64,000 nucleotides of DNA, taken from NCBI GenBank assembly GCA_032622095.1, contig CP136064.1, positions 172,616,310-172,680,309 of the forward strand, read 5' to 3'. Under the pieces are notes generated by a model. The model was not told the DNA's origin and did no database searches. It saw only the letters and a program-made list of their open reading frames with translations. The position numbers were made by a program, and so were the translations under genes. Position 1 is the first letter of the stretch. Every line of letters starts with the position of its first letter. This DNA is from Siphonodentalium dalli. Its lineage: Eukaryota; Mollusca; Scaphopoda; Gadilida; Siphonodentaliidae. Below are positions 32,285 through 44,590 of the stretch, piece after piece.

Positions 32285-32445
32285 TGGGGTAATTGTAATT
32301 TGTAATTGGCTGTAATTAATTACTGTTTCTCAAGTAATTGACAGTATAATTTGTATACAATTATGTCATTTCTGAATTACAAGTAATTGAAAGTAATTAT
32401 TTACTTGGACAAATAAACATGTAATTCAATTACATATATATAAAG
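32285..32445. repeat. TAATTAC/GTAATTG-rich low-complexity tract
   Basis: GTAATTG, TAATTAC and related words recur irregularly in about 160 bp. It is a cryptic simple repeat. Confidence 0.7.
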
Positions 32446-33510
32446 CTGTTTTACATTTAGTTGCATGTGATGTTTCATATTGTGGAATATAGACTGTGTA
32501 ATGTGTATTTATTCCATGCAACTAATGCATTGACTGCCGTTTATATTATATATCACACGTATTGCGATTAAACGGACATGGCTCGTTCGAGCTTCAATAT
32601 TTTAACTACTCAATTTGGATGGGGTTTGACAAATACACGAAATATTGATTTACCGGCTTCATATATATGCTCTGAAAAGTGCTTTGCATGGTCACAGCAA
32701 TTTCGCACAGAAGGGAACAAAAGCTCTTTATTTCTACCATATCAGAAATACTAACCCGGAACGATCTTTCCTGTTCCGTGCCGTGAAAATTGATGTTTTC
32801 TTTTGTTTGGGGCAAAAACATGGTGTTCAAATTTCTATTTTTATGAGTTCAATGCGTCTTTCTGTGACATATAATGTGCGTATAGGAAGGTAGTTCAAGT
32901 ATGTCTCGACCTATCGAAAAATTCAAAAGCGAATATTATTAGTTGTATTTTGGAGAGCAAGCGCGCCAAGTGCCTTTAATTGCAATGTAGTATTGCATAT
33001 CAAAGCAATAATATTAAATTCAATATTTTTATCTATTGCGATCCATGTGACCGCCGTATTGCGACCCATAAGTTGGAAATTTTCCAACCTTGGAGAGAGT
33101 ATTCGATTGAAGTATTAAAATCAGTTGGAAAGTTTTAGATATAAGATGGAAAATTTCAACTCAACTGAAGTTTCCTTGACTTGTCATGGGCCAATCCACT
33201 CCGTTATTGCATTGACATATAACGTTAATTAATACTTATCGATCACGATAGCATGCCTGATTTATTTCAAAATGCCAAAAACCTCAGGTTATGCACACTA
33301 ATATTCCAGTATCTGAAGTTAGCATATGTCCCATGGATCTGCGGCTGAGCAAGCCAGGTGTTGATTATACTGTAATCAAGACTGCTGCGTTCGATGTGGT
33401 ATCTCCCCACAATTTATCAGAGGCGAGAAACCCGAATAACTTCTAAGATCAAGTCTGTCTGATGATGGATCCACGTGAAGGCTGATATATATATATCCTT
33501 ATCGGTTTAA
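32446..33510. other. Gene-free stretch with a shared repeat block
   Basis: AAACGGACATGGCTCGTTCG at about 32571 recurs almost unchanged at about 58677, and the CTCTTTATTTC/GGAACGATCTTTCCTG block resembles other CTCTTTATT repeats. No gene is supported. Confidence 0.45.
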
Positions 33511-33768
33511 CCCTTTCTATACTAAATGTCTTTTCACAGTCAGTTAAAAATTGTACATCGGAATGATCTATTATTGATTTGGAGGGGAGTTCAGGTGATA
33601 ATATAGCAGACGACAGTTAAATAAAAGTGCAGAACGAGCCGTATTTATTGAGAGAAATGTTTAGACAATAAGTTCAACAAACATCCCATGTGGTCGTTTG
33701 TTGAACTTATTATTTGAACATTTCGTGCTAGATAACTACTCATCAATGTTGCTTTCGTAAAGAAAGAG
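33511..33768. mobile_element. TTAA-associated MITE (CCCTTTCTTTACTAAAT family), copy 1
   Basis: It starts CCCTTTCTATACTAAATG after TTAA (33507-33510) and ends TTTCGTAAAGAAAGAG before TTAC, a mutated TTAA. The interior has GAATGATCTATTATTGATTT and an inverted pair, AATAAGTTCAACAAAC and GTTTGTTGAACTTATT. It matches 38138-38392. Confidence 0.72.
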
Positions 33769-35353
33769 TTACATTCTAGACAGGTTCAGTTACACGTACG
33801 TGTGACGCATGTTGCTATATACACGAAGATAGAGATATTCCTCTTTTAGGTTATGGATTGTAGGTTGCAGGCATAAAACCGCCATTTCGGAAGACGTCAT
33901 CTTCTGCAAACATGCTTCATTAAGATTTGAAGATAGATCAGAGTTATTACAATATGTCGCTTCGAATTTATAACCAGTAAACATTCAACCGAAGATACAA
34001 GTTCTTTAAACGTCAACCCATAAAGATCTACCCACTATATGAAACCACACTCATTATTAAACTGCAAAAAATCTGTTCTACATCGTTGTTTATATATGCG
34101 ACGAGATGTTCCCCAATTCCCAATGTGTTTGCGTTCTCTCGTACCCACTGTCGGTCTGATATATATTCTGGCATTTACATTATAAGTTACAAGCTATACA
34201 CGAAACCTCTCCATCGTTATATGTATAGTAAATGCTGAAAAGTCGCATTATTTATATAGTATTTTCATATAATGACACACCATCTGTACATCGATAACAA
34301 TTACACGCATTACATTGTGCATTTAAGCCTCGATCACACATCAACGATGACAATCGTTTTGAAATCGAAACGCCACATGTATGCGTTACACGGTTTAAGT
34401 TTGTAATTCCACTTGAATAGACCTTTACCCGATTAAATTATTTATAATGACGAATTGTATTTACATGCAGGATAATGTAATCTGGAATATAAATATTGTG
34501 TTTCCACACCGTTGGGTTAGCTAAAATCTTATCCATGCAAGTGGCATACTATATTGTTATTGCTAAAGTCTCAATCGTATATATTTGCTGTTTACTCGGG
34601 TTAAGTGTGAATTGCCACCTTATCGTGAGTCATAATGCGACAGTCGGATTATGTTATGCATATACACGATATTTCTACACGCATTGGCGTTTAATCTCCT
34701 CTAAACCATAATTAAATATCGGCTACACATGCCTTCAGCTACACCATGGAACGGAAGCTCAACATTATAAAGTTGTCTAACGGGACGCACTAAATCGGAA
34801 CCTGTTTCCATGAAAACAGAAACTGCATATTCCCAGGTAGATATGCATTAAGCAGGTATTGTAATCCAAAAACACCTGTGTTCACAAGGGAGAATACACC
34901 GAATGTAATCCCAATTTATCCAATAAAACATATAATAAACCCTTATGGTTTGGTGAAAGTAATATTTTAAGCCCAGCCAGAAAGATATAACAGTAACAAT
35001 AGCACCATACCTGCTCGCCAATTAACAGGTGTGACACGGACAGGTGAAAATGACAAGGTAAAACACACACGATACTTACTTCAGAGGCCGATCTGTGAAG
35101 TGACTAGTAAAGCGTAATTATTAAATAGAAGATGAAATAAGATCTCACTCGAATCCAACCGTCGATTTTGATTGGCTAATCCTGGGCAGTTAAAAGTAAT
35201 TTCTTTGGAGATCTTCCCTGCGTCAGCAACGCCATGAGGAATCTCTATATGGAAGCGCCGCTCTCAGCTAAGATATTCTATCTCTCCGTGCAACAGCGGG
35301 AGTATTTGTTCGCTAAACCATTAACTTATTGTCCGCCAAGAGTTTTTTCTTAC
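33769..35353. other. Gene-free stretch
   Basis: A minus-strand frame at 33790-33984 contains a TTTGCAG acceptor-like site followed by ATGACGTCTTCCGAAATGG, but it has no partner exon, so I do not call it. Otherwise nothing is supported. Confidence 0.4.
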
Positions 35354-35528
35354 CCAACCTTCAAACCATCGCTTTCAAATTCCTCCATGAACCCCTTGAC
35401 CAAGTGCAGTAAATTATCTGCTAATTGCCTCTTGTTTTTGAAGGTGTTGTAACATGAGAGGCGACCCCTGGTGTTTTGCATCTTAACCGCTGCCAAAATC
35501 TTCAAAATTTTATCGCTTAATTCACTGG
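35354..35528 (-). CDS. Candidate internal exon of an unidentified gene
   Basis: On the minus strand a TTATCTTGATCAG acceptor is followed by a 175-nt open segment and a strong GTAAGA donor. With CC at the start and GG at the end it holds 57 full codons. The peptide is lysine- and leucine-rich and amphipathic (SDKILKILAAVKMQNTRG, NKRQLADNLLHLVKGFMEEF), more protein-like than the neighbouring frames. I recognise no family, and no upstream or downstream exon is identified. It could equally be part of an old mobile element. Confidence 0.33.
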
Positions 35529-38137
35529 CTGATCAAGATAAGGTAGCATATTATTGAATTCAACGCCAGGATTTTTATTGTACCTGCAATGTTCATATGA
35601 GCAGAACATGGGTGAAGAATTTATGACATAATCTCAAGACGCGGCGGTTCAATCCTGCGCCAAAATGTGAGAGATCCGGAAGTGCAACACATTCTGGAAA
35701 TACTTAACGCACCCTCGTATATTAATTGTCAAATGAGTGTTTCCTTATGGAAATGAGTATTATCATTATGATGTTTGAATGATGCTCAAAGAGTAAAATA
35801 GATTAGCATGTAAAGTTAATTGGATGTAAACAATAATTATGCCTATAGGTATAAATCATAGTGATAGCAGCAGCTAAATCCACTATATATTCACGCCATG
35901 GCAGTATAACGCCACACCAACTTACAAATTCCTTGCCCGATTGGCGTTGACATCCAGGTGATTATATCTGATACAAGGAATTACTTCAAGTCAGTGTCGT
36001 TCACGGGCCAAGTATATTACGAACGAGACATGAGCCATACATAATGGATGGTGATTTCTATATCATATATACAAAACACGAAAGCTTCCAATAAAGATCC
36101 AAGATGAGCTATATCTCTTCCTAAATACGTTTTATATATAGTTTCCGGGGTATACACTAATAGGTATGAGTCGACGATACCTGTCCGGAAACACTTCTAT
36201 CAATAAATATCTATTTTATATCAATATTTTCTTACACAACGCGATGATCAAGTATGACATTTTTTCGTTACTATTTTTAGATAGAGTTATCCCGCATGTA
36301 CGCTCATAAGTAACGCGAGCCGTAAAATGTCCCAAATTGATCGTATGTATATTATATATTATACAAGAACATTCTAAATAAAATCAATATTAATTGGCAA
36401 AAGCGTTTTCGGACAGGCGTCTATTCATATTTATTATTTTATACCCAGGGAACTATATCGAAATTGTTACTGGAAGAGATAGAACATCCTTAAAGTGAAA
36501 GCTAGAATGGTTTGAAAGTCTGAGTAGCTTACCCTTAGTTGATTATGCGAGATGGTTATACTCATGGCGACAATGATGATGATGACGGTGGTGGTGTGTT
36601 GAAATGATGAGAATTTATTTAACAGGGATTCCGGAAGCACCAATGGGCAAGGGGGTAAACCAGTCAGGTAGGCACTTTTCGGGTGCCCACTGGACTCCCA
36701 TGGGCCAGGGCAAGGGGAGCAAGTGCCTCCACATGCCTCCTTATCCGGAGTCCTATTAGAATTATGCGGATGACGATTATGAAGATGAGTGATGATAACG
36801 AAGACGATCACGATGATGATAATGTCCTGTCACAAGAAAATGGCAAATCATAAATAGTGGCCCCTGGCCTGTTTGTAAATATATGTTACTTCGCCAGTTA
36901 ATTGTGGTGTTCGGTAAATACCATCCATTCAGGCATGCATCATATAGCTTCATACCCATGCATCTGGGTTACAATACATGTACATACATACATGAATATG
37001 ACACATACGGCAAAATTGCTCTTTTTGCGTTGATGATATTCCAGCATTGACACAGGAATGGTTGTAGCTTATTCTATAGTCCCACGTGTATAACGGAACC
37101 TATATGACACCAGTCCTGTTGACAATAGGAACACACGTCAGAAATTTCTATGTCAGATGAATGGATTCTGAACGCGACGGGACTTCAAGTGGAGATTCTA
37201 CGCCCGATCTTTGATTCAACTTGATTTTTGTAACCATTTAACCATGCATTTCTATATAATACTAAATGGATTCTCCTTGGGATGGTCTATTACTCATCTG
37301 GAGGGATTTTAGGATATTACAAAATAGGCTAACCATGTAAAGGGATATTCAAGAGGACCATATGAGCTAAGCCGTATATCCACAGGTCGATCGATACCTC
37401 GTGTGATGCGGCCGCCCTAGTACACCCAGGACACCTACACCACACATCAGAGAATGCACCCCACGTAAACAGGGTGCCACATTAGGAGATTCTTACCCAT
37501 CGCAGTGGGGCGGTAGGCATATTCTACTCCGGGCCAAACGGGGTAAATTAAAAATACACCATAAAATAATATGATGTACACATCAACTGATCGTAGTAGC
37601 CAATCATTCAGAGTCATACTGACATACTAAGAGAAAGTCAAATTGTCATTTCATTTTCGATCAGACAACAATATATAGAAAGGGCCTGCGTCTTCGAGGG
37701 CCACATTACATTATAAATTAATTTCTTTTAATGGCATATTCACCAGAGGCCTTCAATGTTTTCACAAGCAGGGATTCACTGAATGAAAAATTCACTTTTT
37801 CCATGTGATTGGAATTTGATTTGCTTATGAATTACTTAGATTCCTCGCAGCACCTGTTGTTGAATGTACTTGGTCCAGGTGGGTTATTCATCCTCGCCGC
37901 TCATTTATTACGCGCACGCCACAGATGTTTAGTTGGCATGCGTCCCTGATTGGAGATTAATGATGGGGAGAAGTACGTTGTTAGCTTAACGAGGTTTCTT
38001 CGGGGAGAAACATCCTAACGATGTGACTGCATCGTCATGCAGTTCTAAGTCGGTACAAACATCAATACAAATGTTTTTCATTCTAATTGACAAATTTTGC
38101 GCCCGGAAATTCCTGTTTACTTTAGCATCAATGTTAA
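35529..38137. other. Gene-free stretch with dispersed repeats
   Basis: GAT/GATG-rich simple sequence is at 36565-36600 and 36780-36825. A block at 37220-37330 (TACTAAATGGATTC, GGGATGGTCTATTACTCATC) belongs to the TTAA MITE family. The repeat at 37340-37540 is described separately. Confidence 0.45.
37340..37540. repeat. Dispersed repeat shared with 53503-53690
   Basis: Ordered blocks include AAGGGATAT, GCTAAGCCGTA, CCGCCCTAGTA, GATGCACCC-like, ACCACATTA-like, ATTCTTAC and CGCAGTGGGGCG. The two copies are in the same orientation and about 70-75% alike by eye. I found no RNA polymerase III box pattern, so the class is unknown. Confidence 0.7.
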
Positions 38138-38392
38138 CCATTTCTTTACTAAATACCCACTGCATGACGAGTATGCTTCCCATATGCCATGTTCGGATAA
38201 TAAGTTCAACAAACGGCCATAAATTGTTGAACATATTGTCTGAATATTTCATCAATAAATATGAATATCTCTGCAATTGAAATGTATTATCTGTTTGTCC
38301 GTGTGTCTCCTGGACACACTCCAGTTCAATAATTGACCATTCCAATATATACTTTTGTAACTGATGAGTTAATCCATTTAGTAAAGAAAGGG
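38138..38392. mobile_element. TTAA-flanked MITE (CCCTTTCTTTACTAAAT family), copy 2
   Basis: TTAA at 38134-38137 precedes CCATTTCTTTACTAAATA, and the right end ATTTAGTAAAGAAAGGG is followed by TTAA (38393-38396). It shares AATAAGTTCAACAAACG and the TTGACCATTCCAATATATAC end region with copy 1 and with fragments near 12430, 37250, 44700 and 54220. Confidence 0.78.
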
Positions 38393-41319
38393 TTAAATTA
38401 GCGAGTCGAGTACATTATCCATGTAATTTCTAGTTATTTTGTTCTGACCATCTCTGTTGAATTGCCTTTTCTCATTTCGAAGTTCAAATGCGACCAAATA
38501 AAGAAGATAAGTGGCATTCTGGATTGAACCACGATAGTTAGGGTTATGGCTAGGGTTATATAGCCATGATTAGGGTTATGGCAACGAAAAGGGTTCTGGT
38601 TTAGAATTAGGACCAGAGAAATCAAACGGACCGCCCATTATAATTTTTTCTTCCATGGTTCAGCTTGGACCCAATAGGTTCGGCAGCTGAATTTGCCCAT
38701 TATTTCAACTACAAAGTTCAAACCGTGGTAGCGATAGTAATGGTCGATATATTGTTACATCTCGGTGATAAAAATCGTGTCAATAAACATTTTAAAGAGA
38801 TGTGGACTTATATATATAGTCATATATACGCGTTTGCTATAATGCTTAATCAGGGTCGTATAGGGTTTAGAACAGTCGGTGGTACTCGACATCCGATTTT
38901 TCTTCAGCATGAAACAAGATCAAGTACACATGTCCATTGTTAGTCTAGTCATGATATGGCTGGGGTCTGCAGACTTTTTGCAGACACAAGGCGGGGGTGT
39001 GCAGGTATGTCGGGGCTGGAAAAATGAGTAATTCAAATGTTTTCTTCACTGAAGTTTACTCACGTTCGTTCATTATTAACGTTATATAGACGCTTATCTA
39101 CATACAAATATAAGTTAGTACACATTTATCTCCCTAGCGGGGGTCTATATATGGATTGAGGTTTCAATACCGGTACATATACAAGCATTCTGGCAGACAA
39201 CACGCGAATTATTTTAAATTAATATTAAAGGCATGTCCTGATTCAGTTATCATTGGTATATTATGGCTTTAGACCGTGGATCGATTAGCCCCACGTGTGA
39301 GCGACATAATTACTACACAAACAGTATAATGCAAAAGGTAAACACGATGCTAAACCCATGTAGTGCCACCTCATCCTTCCATACATCAAACCAGTTTCTA
39401 GCATAATGACATACTCCGACCAGTCACCACATTACTACACAATACACACACATACAATACCAGTTCACACCCAAGGAATGGACATGGAAGTCACCTAGTT
39501 TTAACACTGGATTTTACAATAACGAGCTCAAAATCGTGTTGGGGTTAGATTTGGTGTTTAGGTAGGTTTATGCATAGTTTTTTTTACAGAATATAAGGTA
39601 CCTAAATTACTCTGATTGAAGTAGATTGGGATAGAAATGTATCACGCCATTTATTTTTTATCAATAGTCAATAATAATGGCGAAGACCAAATGGTATGGT
39701 AGCCTTGGTAGGATGGCGCATATATTTAGTCAATTCTAGTGACTTGTAAAATAGATAGTGGAACATGATTGGAAACGAGAGTGATCAAGGAATACATTTG
39801 AGATGGTATTCCTAATAAAAAGTTTAGTAAAAAGCGCTTTAAAAAAGTGTTAAATATGGGACAAGGGGGTGGGTCCTAAATTTTGCCGAGGAAAAACATT
39901 TAAAATTAAAATAGCTGGAAAATTGCTACATGTATGACTTTTGCAAGCTTTTTCCATACATATTGTGTGTATTTATAGACATATCATATCAATCCTTCCA
40001 AATTACGAATATACCTAATTTTTAAGTTCAATGGAGCCATGTCCGATTAACAATTCCGAGTTCGTAACTTGCACCGGATGTCGGTCAATTTCTCCCGTAG
40101 CAGAGAACACTGTCTTATATATTTATCTTACCTACTCCAGTTCCCCGACAGTTAGCAAATTCTTGTGGTACTATATTGGGGAATCTGTATAGTTCACATG
40201 TGTATAACATATATAAATAGTGGATTCGTTGGTTCGTGCGGAAATGTCAGGTGACGTATGCCAGCTGTGCGCAGTCCGTGTGCAGTTTAGATAACATAGT
40301 ACATGGGTTCACCCGCAGGAGATTGGTACGCATCAGATTTCTCAGAAGCGGAACAAATTACAAAGGTTTTACTGGCAGGTTCCTTATCTCTTATCATAGT
40401 CAAAATATTGGTGCATACATACCGGCTCCATATATACATCGACTGTCTGATTTCCCTATTGAGCGTTCGGATGGTGGTCTGTGCTACCTGCCACATGCAG
40501 CAGCGCTCGATTAAAACCCATTCGGATGTTTAGACTCTGATATTATGTTTGTTCAGGTGATATTGTTCGATAAATACAATAAATATTTTATATGGAATTG
40601 ATGTGCCCCATTCATACATCGTCAAGCTATGATGTATTGATTGGAGTTTAACGTAGTTCAGCAGCTAGGCCATATCACGACTAAGAATATAAACAGGTAA
40701 TCAAGTTATGGATTGGCTGATTGGTGCTTAACACGTTGATTGCCGAAACCAAATTATGAGACTTTCCCATATGCCACATGACGTCAGATTTCATGCCCTA
40801 ATAACGCAGGAAAGTGCCCAATTCGACCTAAAAGTGCACGGGACATGTACTTTTATGATACGAGATAACTCGTCTGGCGGTTTTGGTATTAATAGTATAT
40901 TCATATACAGATACTAGGGGATTGGAGGACAAGTTCGTATAACTTAGATGGACCTCCGCTCCCCACATTACAGAATAAGTTTAACAACAAATATAAACAG
41001 TATATTAAACAGAATAAGTTTGGCATGACGGGTGCATGTATACAATAACAATTGAATTTGAATAACTATACTATTAAGAAATTACTGGTGAGTGATAGTG
41101 TGGTGGTGGTGGCGGAGGGGGGGGGGGGGTAAGTGTGGGGTGCAAGTTAAATATATAGGTCATGTGGTTCGTTAATGGATGTTAATGGGGGTACATTTGT
41201 TAGGGGTGGCTAGCTATATAGCCGACATGGGGTTTGTACATGAACGTTATACTTAATGGTTTTTATGATGACTGAATTCAATCAGTACGTATATACACAA
41301 GGATACATATATAATAAAT
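38393..41319. other. Gene-free stretch
   Basis: TTAGGGTTATGGCTAGGG-like words cluster at 38537-38582. A GGTGGTGG region with 13 consecutive Gs lies at 41101-41130. Open frames here are short and mutually overlapping. Confidence 0.45.
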
Positions 41320-43190
41320 TTTGTTTATTGATTAATCACGAGAATCTGCAGGACGATTTAATAAAGTTTAAGGCGCTGCATCAATTAAGGAGAATGAAAT
41401 TATCGTTGTCTTTGAGCGTGATGTCACCAATCAAGAGAGCTTTGTGTGAATATACTTGAAATGATTTCATTGTATCAATCAGTTCAGTTCTTTGGGTTGA
41501 GTACAAGTTACAGTTTAGCAGGAAGTGTTCAGTATCTTCCTTGGGGAATCCACAGGATCGGTCAACGGCAATGAAGTTGCTAACTTTGTCGTGATTTAAA
41601 TCGCTACATCCATTTCTCAGCCGGCAATGCAAAATGCTTGTTGAACGATCACCTATGAGAATGTAAGCGGGGATCTTTTGTTTGGGGAGAACAGATGACT
41701 TAAAAGAATCGTATGATTTATTTTGAATATCCTTTGCCAAAGAATTCCAAACTTGTATAGTACTAGGAATGAATTATTGTTTGAATGTCTCGAGTAGGCA
41801 AAAGTAGTTTACGAAATCACTCGAGTTTCGCACAAAGTATCGGTTGGTGTCACCAACCTTAGGTAAAAGCAGGTCTGTTAAGAATAGGGCGGGGGGCTTT
41901 TCCGTTAACTATTTTGTGCATTAAACTTAACTTTTGTGCATCGCGTCGACGTTGGAGAGGTTGCCAACCTAACTCTGATAGTAAGGTGGAGTTCGAGGCA
42001 GATCTAGTAAGTCCGGAAACGACTCGAGCTCCATCGTGATATACCTTGTCTAGAAGGGATTTTTCGGTATTAGGCACATGATCCAAAACGCAGCTTCCAT
42101 ACTCTAGAATTGGTAAGATATGAGCTTTGAACATTGTGTCAAGGGATTTTCTTGGTAGTATATATTTTAATCTACGACTTTGAGATAGTTTTGCACATGC
42201 GTTCTTGTAATTGTGGTGAATAGAGAGACCCGAGTCAAGGTTGGGTTGGAGAATGACTCCCAGATGTCGATGAGATTCAACAATTTCGAGTTTATCAGGA
42301 CCAAATGTGAGGTCCGCGGTGCGGTTGCCTGATGATTGTGTGCCCTGAAATATCATCGCTTTTGTTTTAGACGCATTAAGAGACACTAGCCACCTATTGG
42401 TCCAGTTATAAAGTAGTTCTATATCGTCATTCATGTGGGATACTAGGCTGTAAAGAGATGGTAGTGAGTAGAAAATACACGTGTCGTCGGCGAATAAACG
42501 AACGTTCGATTTCAGGTTGTCACCTATGTCATTGATGAAAATGGAGAATAAGAAGGGACCTAATACATAGCCCCGGGGAACACCAGCTAGCGGATGCAAC
42601 GGGCTAGATCATTCTGATCCAACAAGTACGCGTTGAGACCTGTTGCTAATATAATATATAATATATACGAAAGAAGTTTGCCGCATATATATCATAGCTT
42701 TGTATTTTGTGAATTAGACCTTTGTACCAAACACGTTCAAAAGCTTTCGAAATGTCACAAAATATTCCAATATATATATTTGATTCACTTCTGTTTTGGC
42801 TAAGGTGGTATACTATTTAGATAATTTGATACGTTGTACTGTGATTAGGGCGGAATCCTGCTTGGTGCTTGTATAGAAGGTTATTATTTGCGAAGTGATC
42901 GTATGCTTTTTGGAAGACAATCTTTTCTAAAACTTTACTAACACACGAAAGGAGCGAAATTGGTCGGTAGTTGGTGGGGTCAGATTTATCGCCCTTTTTA
43001 TAGATTGGGATAACTGTGGCCATCTTCCATCGAGAGGGAAATATTCCAGTTTGCATAGATTGCTTAAAAATAACGCAAAGAGGTAGTGAGAGCGATTGGT
43101 AACAGCATTGTAGGATTCTATTCCTTATAATATCTGGACCAGTTGCTTTGTTAACCTTTAGTTCCTTTAGTCTGGCGGTCCGATCAAGTA
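41320..43190 (-). pseudogene. Decayed LINE (jockey/CR1-like) reverse transcriptase fragment
   Basis: This is a 5'-truncated non-LTR retrotransposon on the minus strand. Reading down, it has a KATGPDIIRNR segment, then YKKGDKSDPTNYRPISLL (RT motif 1-2), AGFRPNHSTT, the catalytic motif A as FCDISKAFERVW (about 42740), motif B as GVPRGYVLGPFLFSIFIND, and motif C as RLFADDT. The C-terminal part ends with ILHCRLRNGCSDLN and a CGFPKEDTEHFLLNCNLY zinc-knuckle-like piece. Frameshifts or stops break it near 42817, 42600, 41858 and 41745, so it cannot make a full protein. Target-site duplications were not found. Confidence 0.9.
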
Positions 43191-43531
43191 GTCATAATTT
43201 TCTCTGGACGCCGACTATATATACCCAGTTATCTCGTAGTCTGTACACGTTTTCATCATGTTGTGACGTAATACGTTGCATACGCAAGTTTTATTGTCGC
43301 CATTTTGGAGAAATCTCTGTATGTTCTTTAAAAATGTCGAAATTGTCTGCCGAGGCTTCCCGGTTGATAATGGAAATTAATCCATCTGACCTTGAATCTA
43401 ATTTATGAAATTTCAATTACATGCAGTCTTAACAATACGGATTGTCGCAGATTACTTCTTCCGCATAGAATTCTAGAAAATTGTCACTTATTATTCATTT
43501 AAATTTCCCCTTGCTACCTTGTTCTCTCAAG
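43191..43531. other. Spacer between LINE fragments
   Basis: A 24-codon plus-strand frame starts at 43334 (MSKLSAEASRLIMEI) after a GACGTAATACG-containing, GC-richer stretch. It might be a captured first exon or 5' end of an element. The evidence is too thin for a gene call. Confidence 0.3.
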
Positions 43532-43639
43532 TCAATACGATTCCAAACACGTGGGAAGTGAGAATGTGGGAGGTTCTCGATATTTTGTTTCTGGGCTTCT
43601 CATAGACAAGAGTTCCCTTTTGACGAGTATAAGCTTTTT

Positions 43640-44590
43640 CGTTTTATCTTCTTGTCTTGTAACAAAAAATATTGAAAAATTTGAGCGTACATGTGAATTT
43701 CCAATCGCGTACAAAAACCGTGATTTGAAGAACATAAAGATCGTTTAACTTGAGCATTTTCGGAAAAAGAGAATCAGTGTGTGAGTTATATCTTGCGTTG
43801 TTTATAATCCGAATAGATTTCTTTTGCAGAAGATACAATCTGCTAGAATGACTGCTATGTCCCGATACTTGTATACCATTTAAAAGATGACCATGATTAT
43901 AAAGACATTTCATGGAATTATTCGGAAGTATATGTATTGCTGTATATATTAATAACAAAATTGGCATGAGCCACACGAGAACAAATCTGGGATATATGAG
44001 GACGAAATGTGAGTTCTTCATCTACCGAATACTGCTAATGTCGAATGCTTCGATTATTTATTAAACGCCTGCATGTGTAATGCTTTCTAAAAGATGGAGC
44101 ACGGGGTTCATAGTGTTACGGTTCTCCCTAAATACATACTGATTCTTATAAAGAATGTCATATTTATTTAAGAATAAGATAATCGTTTATAAATAGCTTT
44201 TTTCAGTTATTTTTGTAAATACATGAAAGTATACTAATTGGTCTATAATTATTGCAATCATGCGACTTGCCATTTTTTTGGCAGAGGTATGACTCGAGCA
44301 GTTTTTATTTTATCTGCAAATGTTCCATTTTTGAAGGATTGGTTTATTATATACTATATAGGTCCTGCAACTTCTTTGGAAACGAATTTTAGAAGATCAG
44401 AAGAGATTCTATCACAATCTTTAATAAATTTTGATTTCAGAGTATGTAGTATCGATACTGGGATCAGTCGGTAGTAGAAACATTGTATATCATCATAGTT
44501 ACCTTTGATACATGCTTCATAATCTTTTTCGTTGCTTTCAATGAACTTCCGTGTGTTTTCGCCAACATATATGAAGAAGTTGTTAAGCAT
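43640..44590 (-). pseudogene. Second decayed LINE fragment, internally deleted
   Basis: The upstream part (44590 to about 44270) reads as the region before and at the start of a reverse transcriptase: DRISSDLLKFVSKEVAGPI, then FKNGTFADKIKTARVIPL with a KK. The downstream part (44021-43640) reads like the LINE C-terminus: LYLLQKKSIRIINNARY, then HTDSLFPKMLKLNDLYVLQ. The catalytic middle is missing and several stops are present. It belongs to a different LINE than 41320-43190 by its sequence. It lies on the same strand. Confidence 0.75.

Noticed and set aside
33790-33984. Possible first coding exon starting MTSSEMAVLCLQ on the minus strand
   Set aside because: No partner exon or homology, and the frame ends soon after a weak donor-like site.
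35634-35670. CGGTTCAATCCTGCGCC as a tRNA T-arm
   Set aside because: No acceptor, D or anticodon arm can be folded upstream, so it is a chance B-box match.
38537-38582. TTAGGGTTA-like words suggesting interstitial telomere repeat
   Set aside because: Words are interrupted and few; they read as degenerate low-complexity sequence rather than a (TTAGGG)n tract.
43148-43408. 86-codon plus-strand frame
   Set aside because: Only its last 24 codons follow an ATG in good context; the first part overlaps the LINE edge, so no gene is called.
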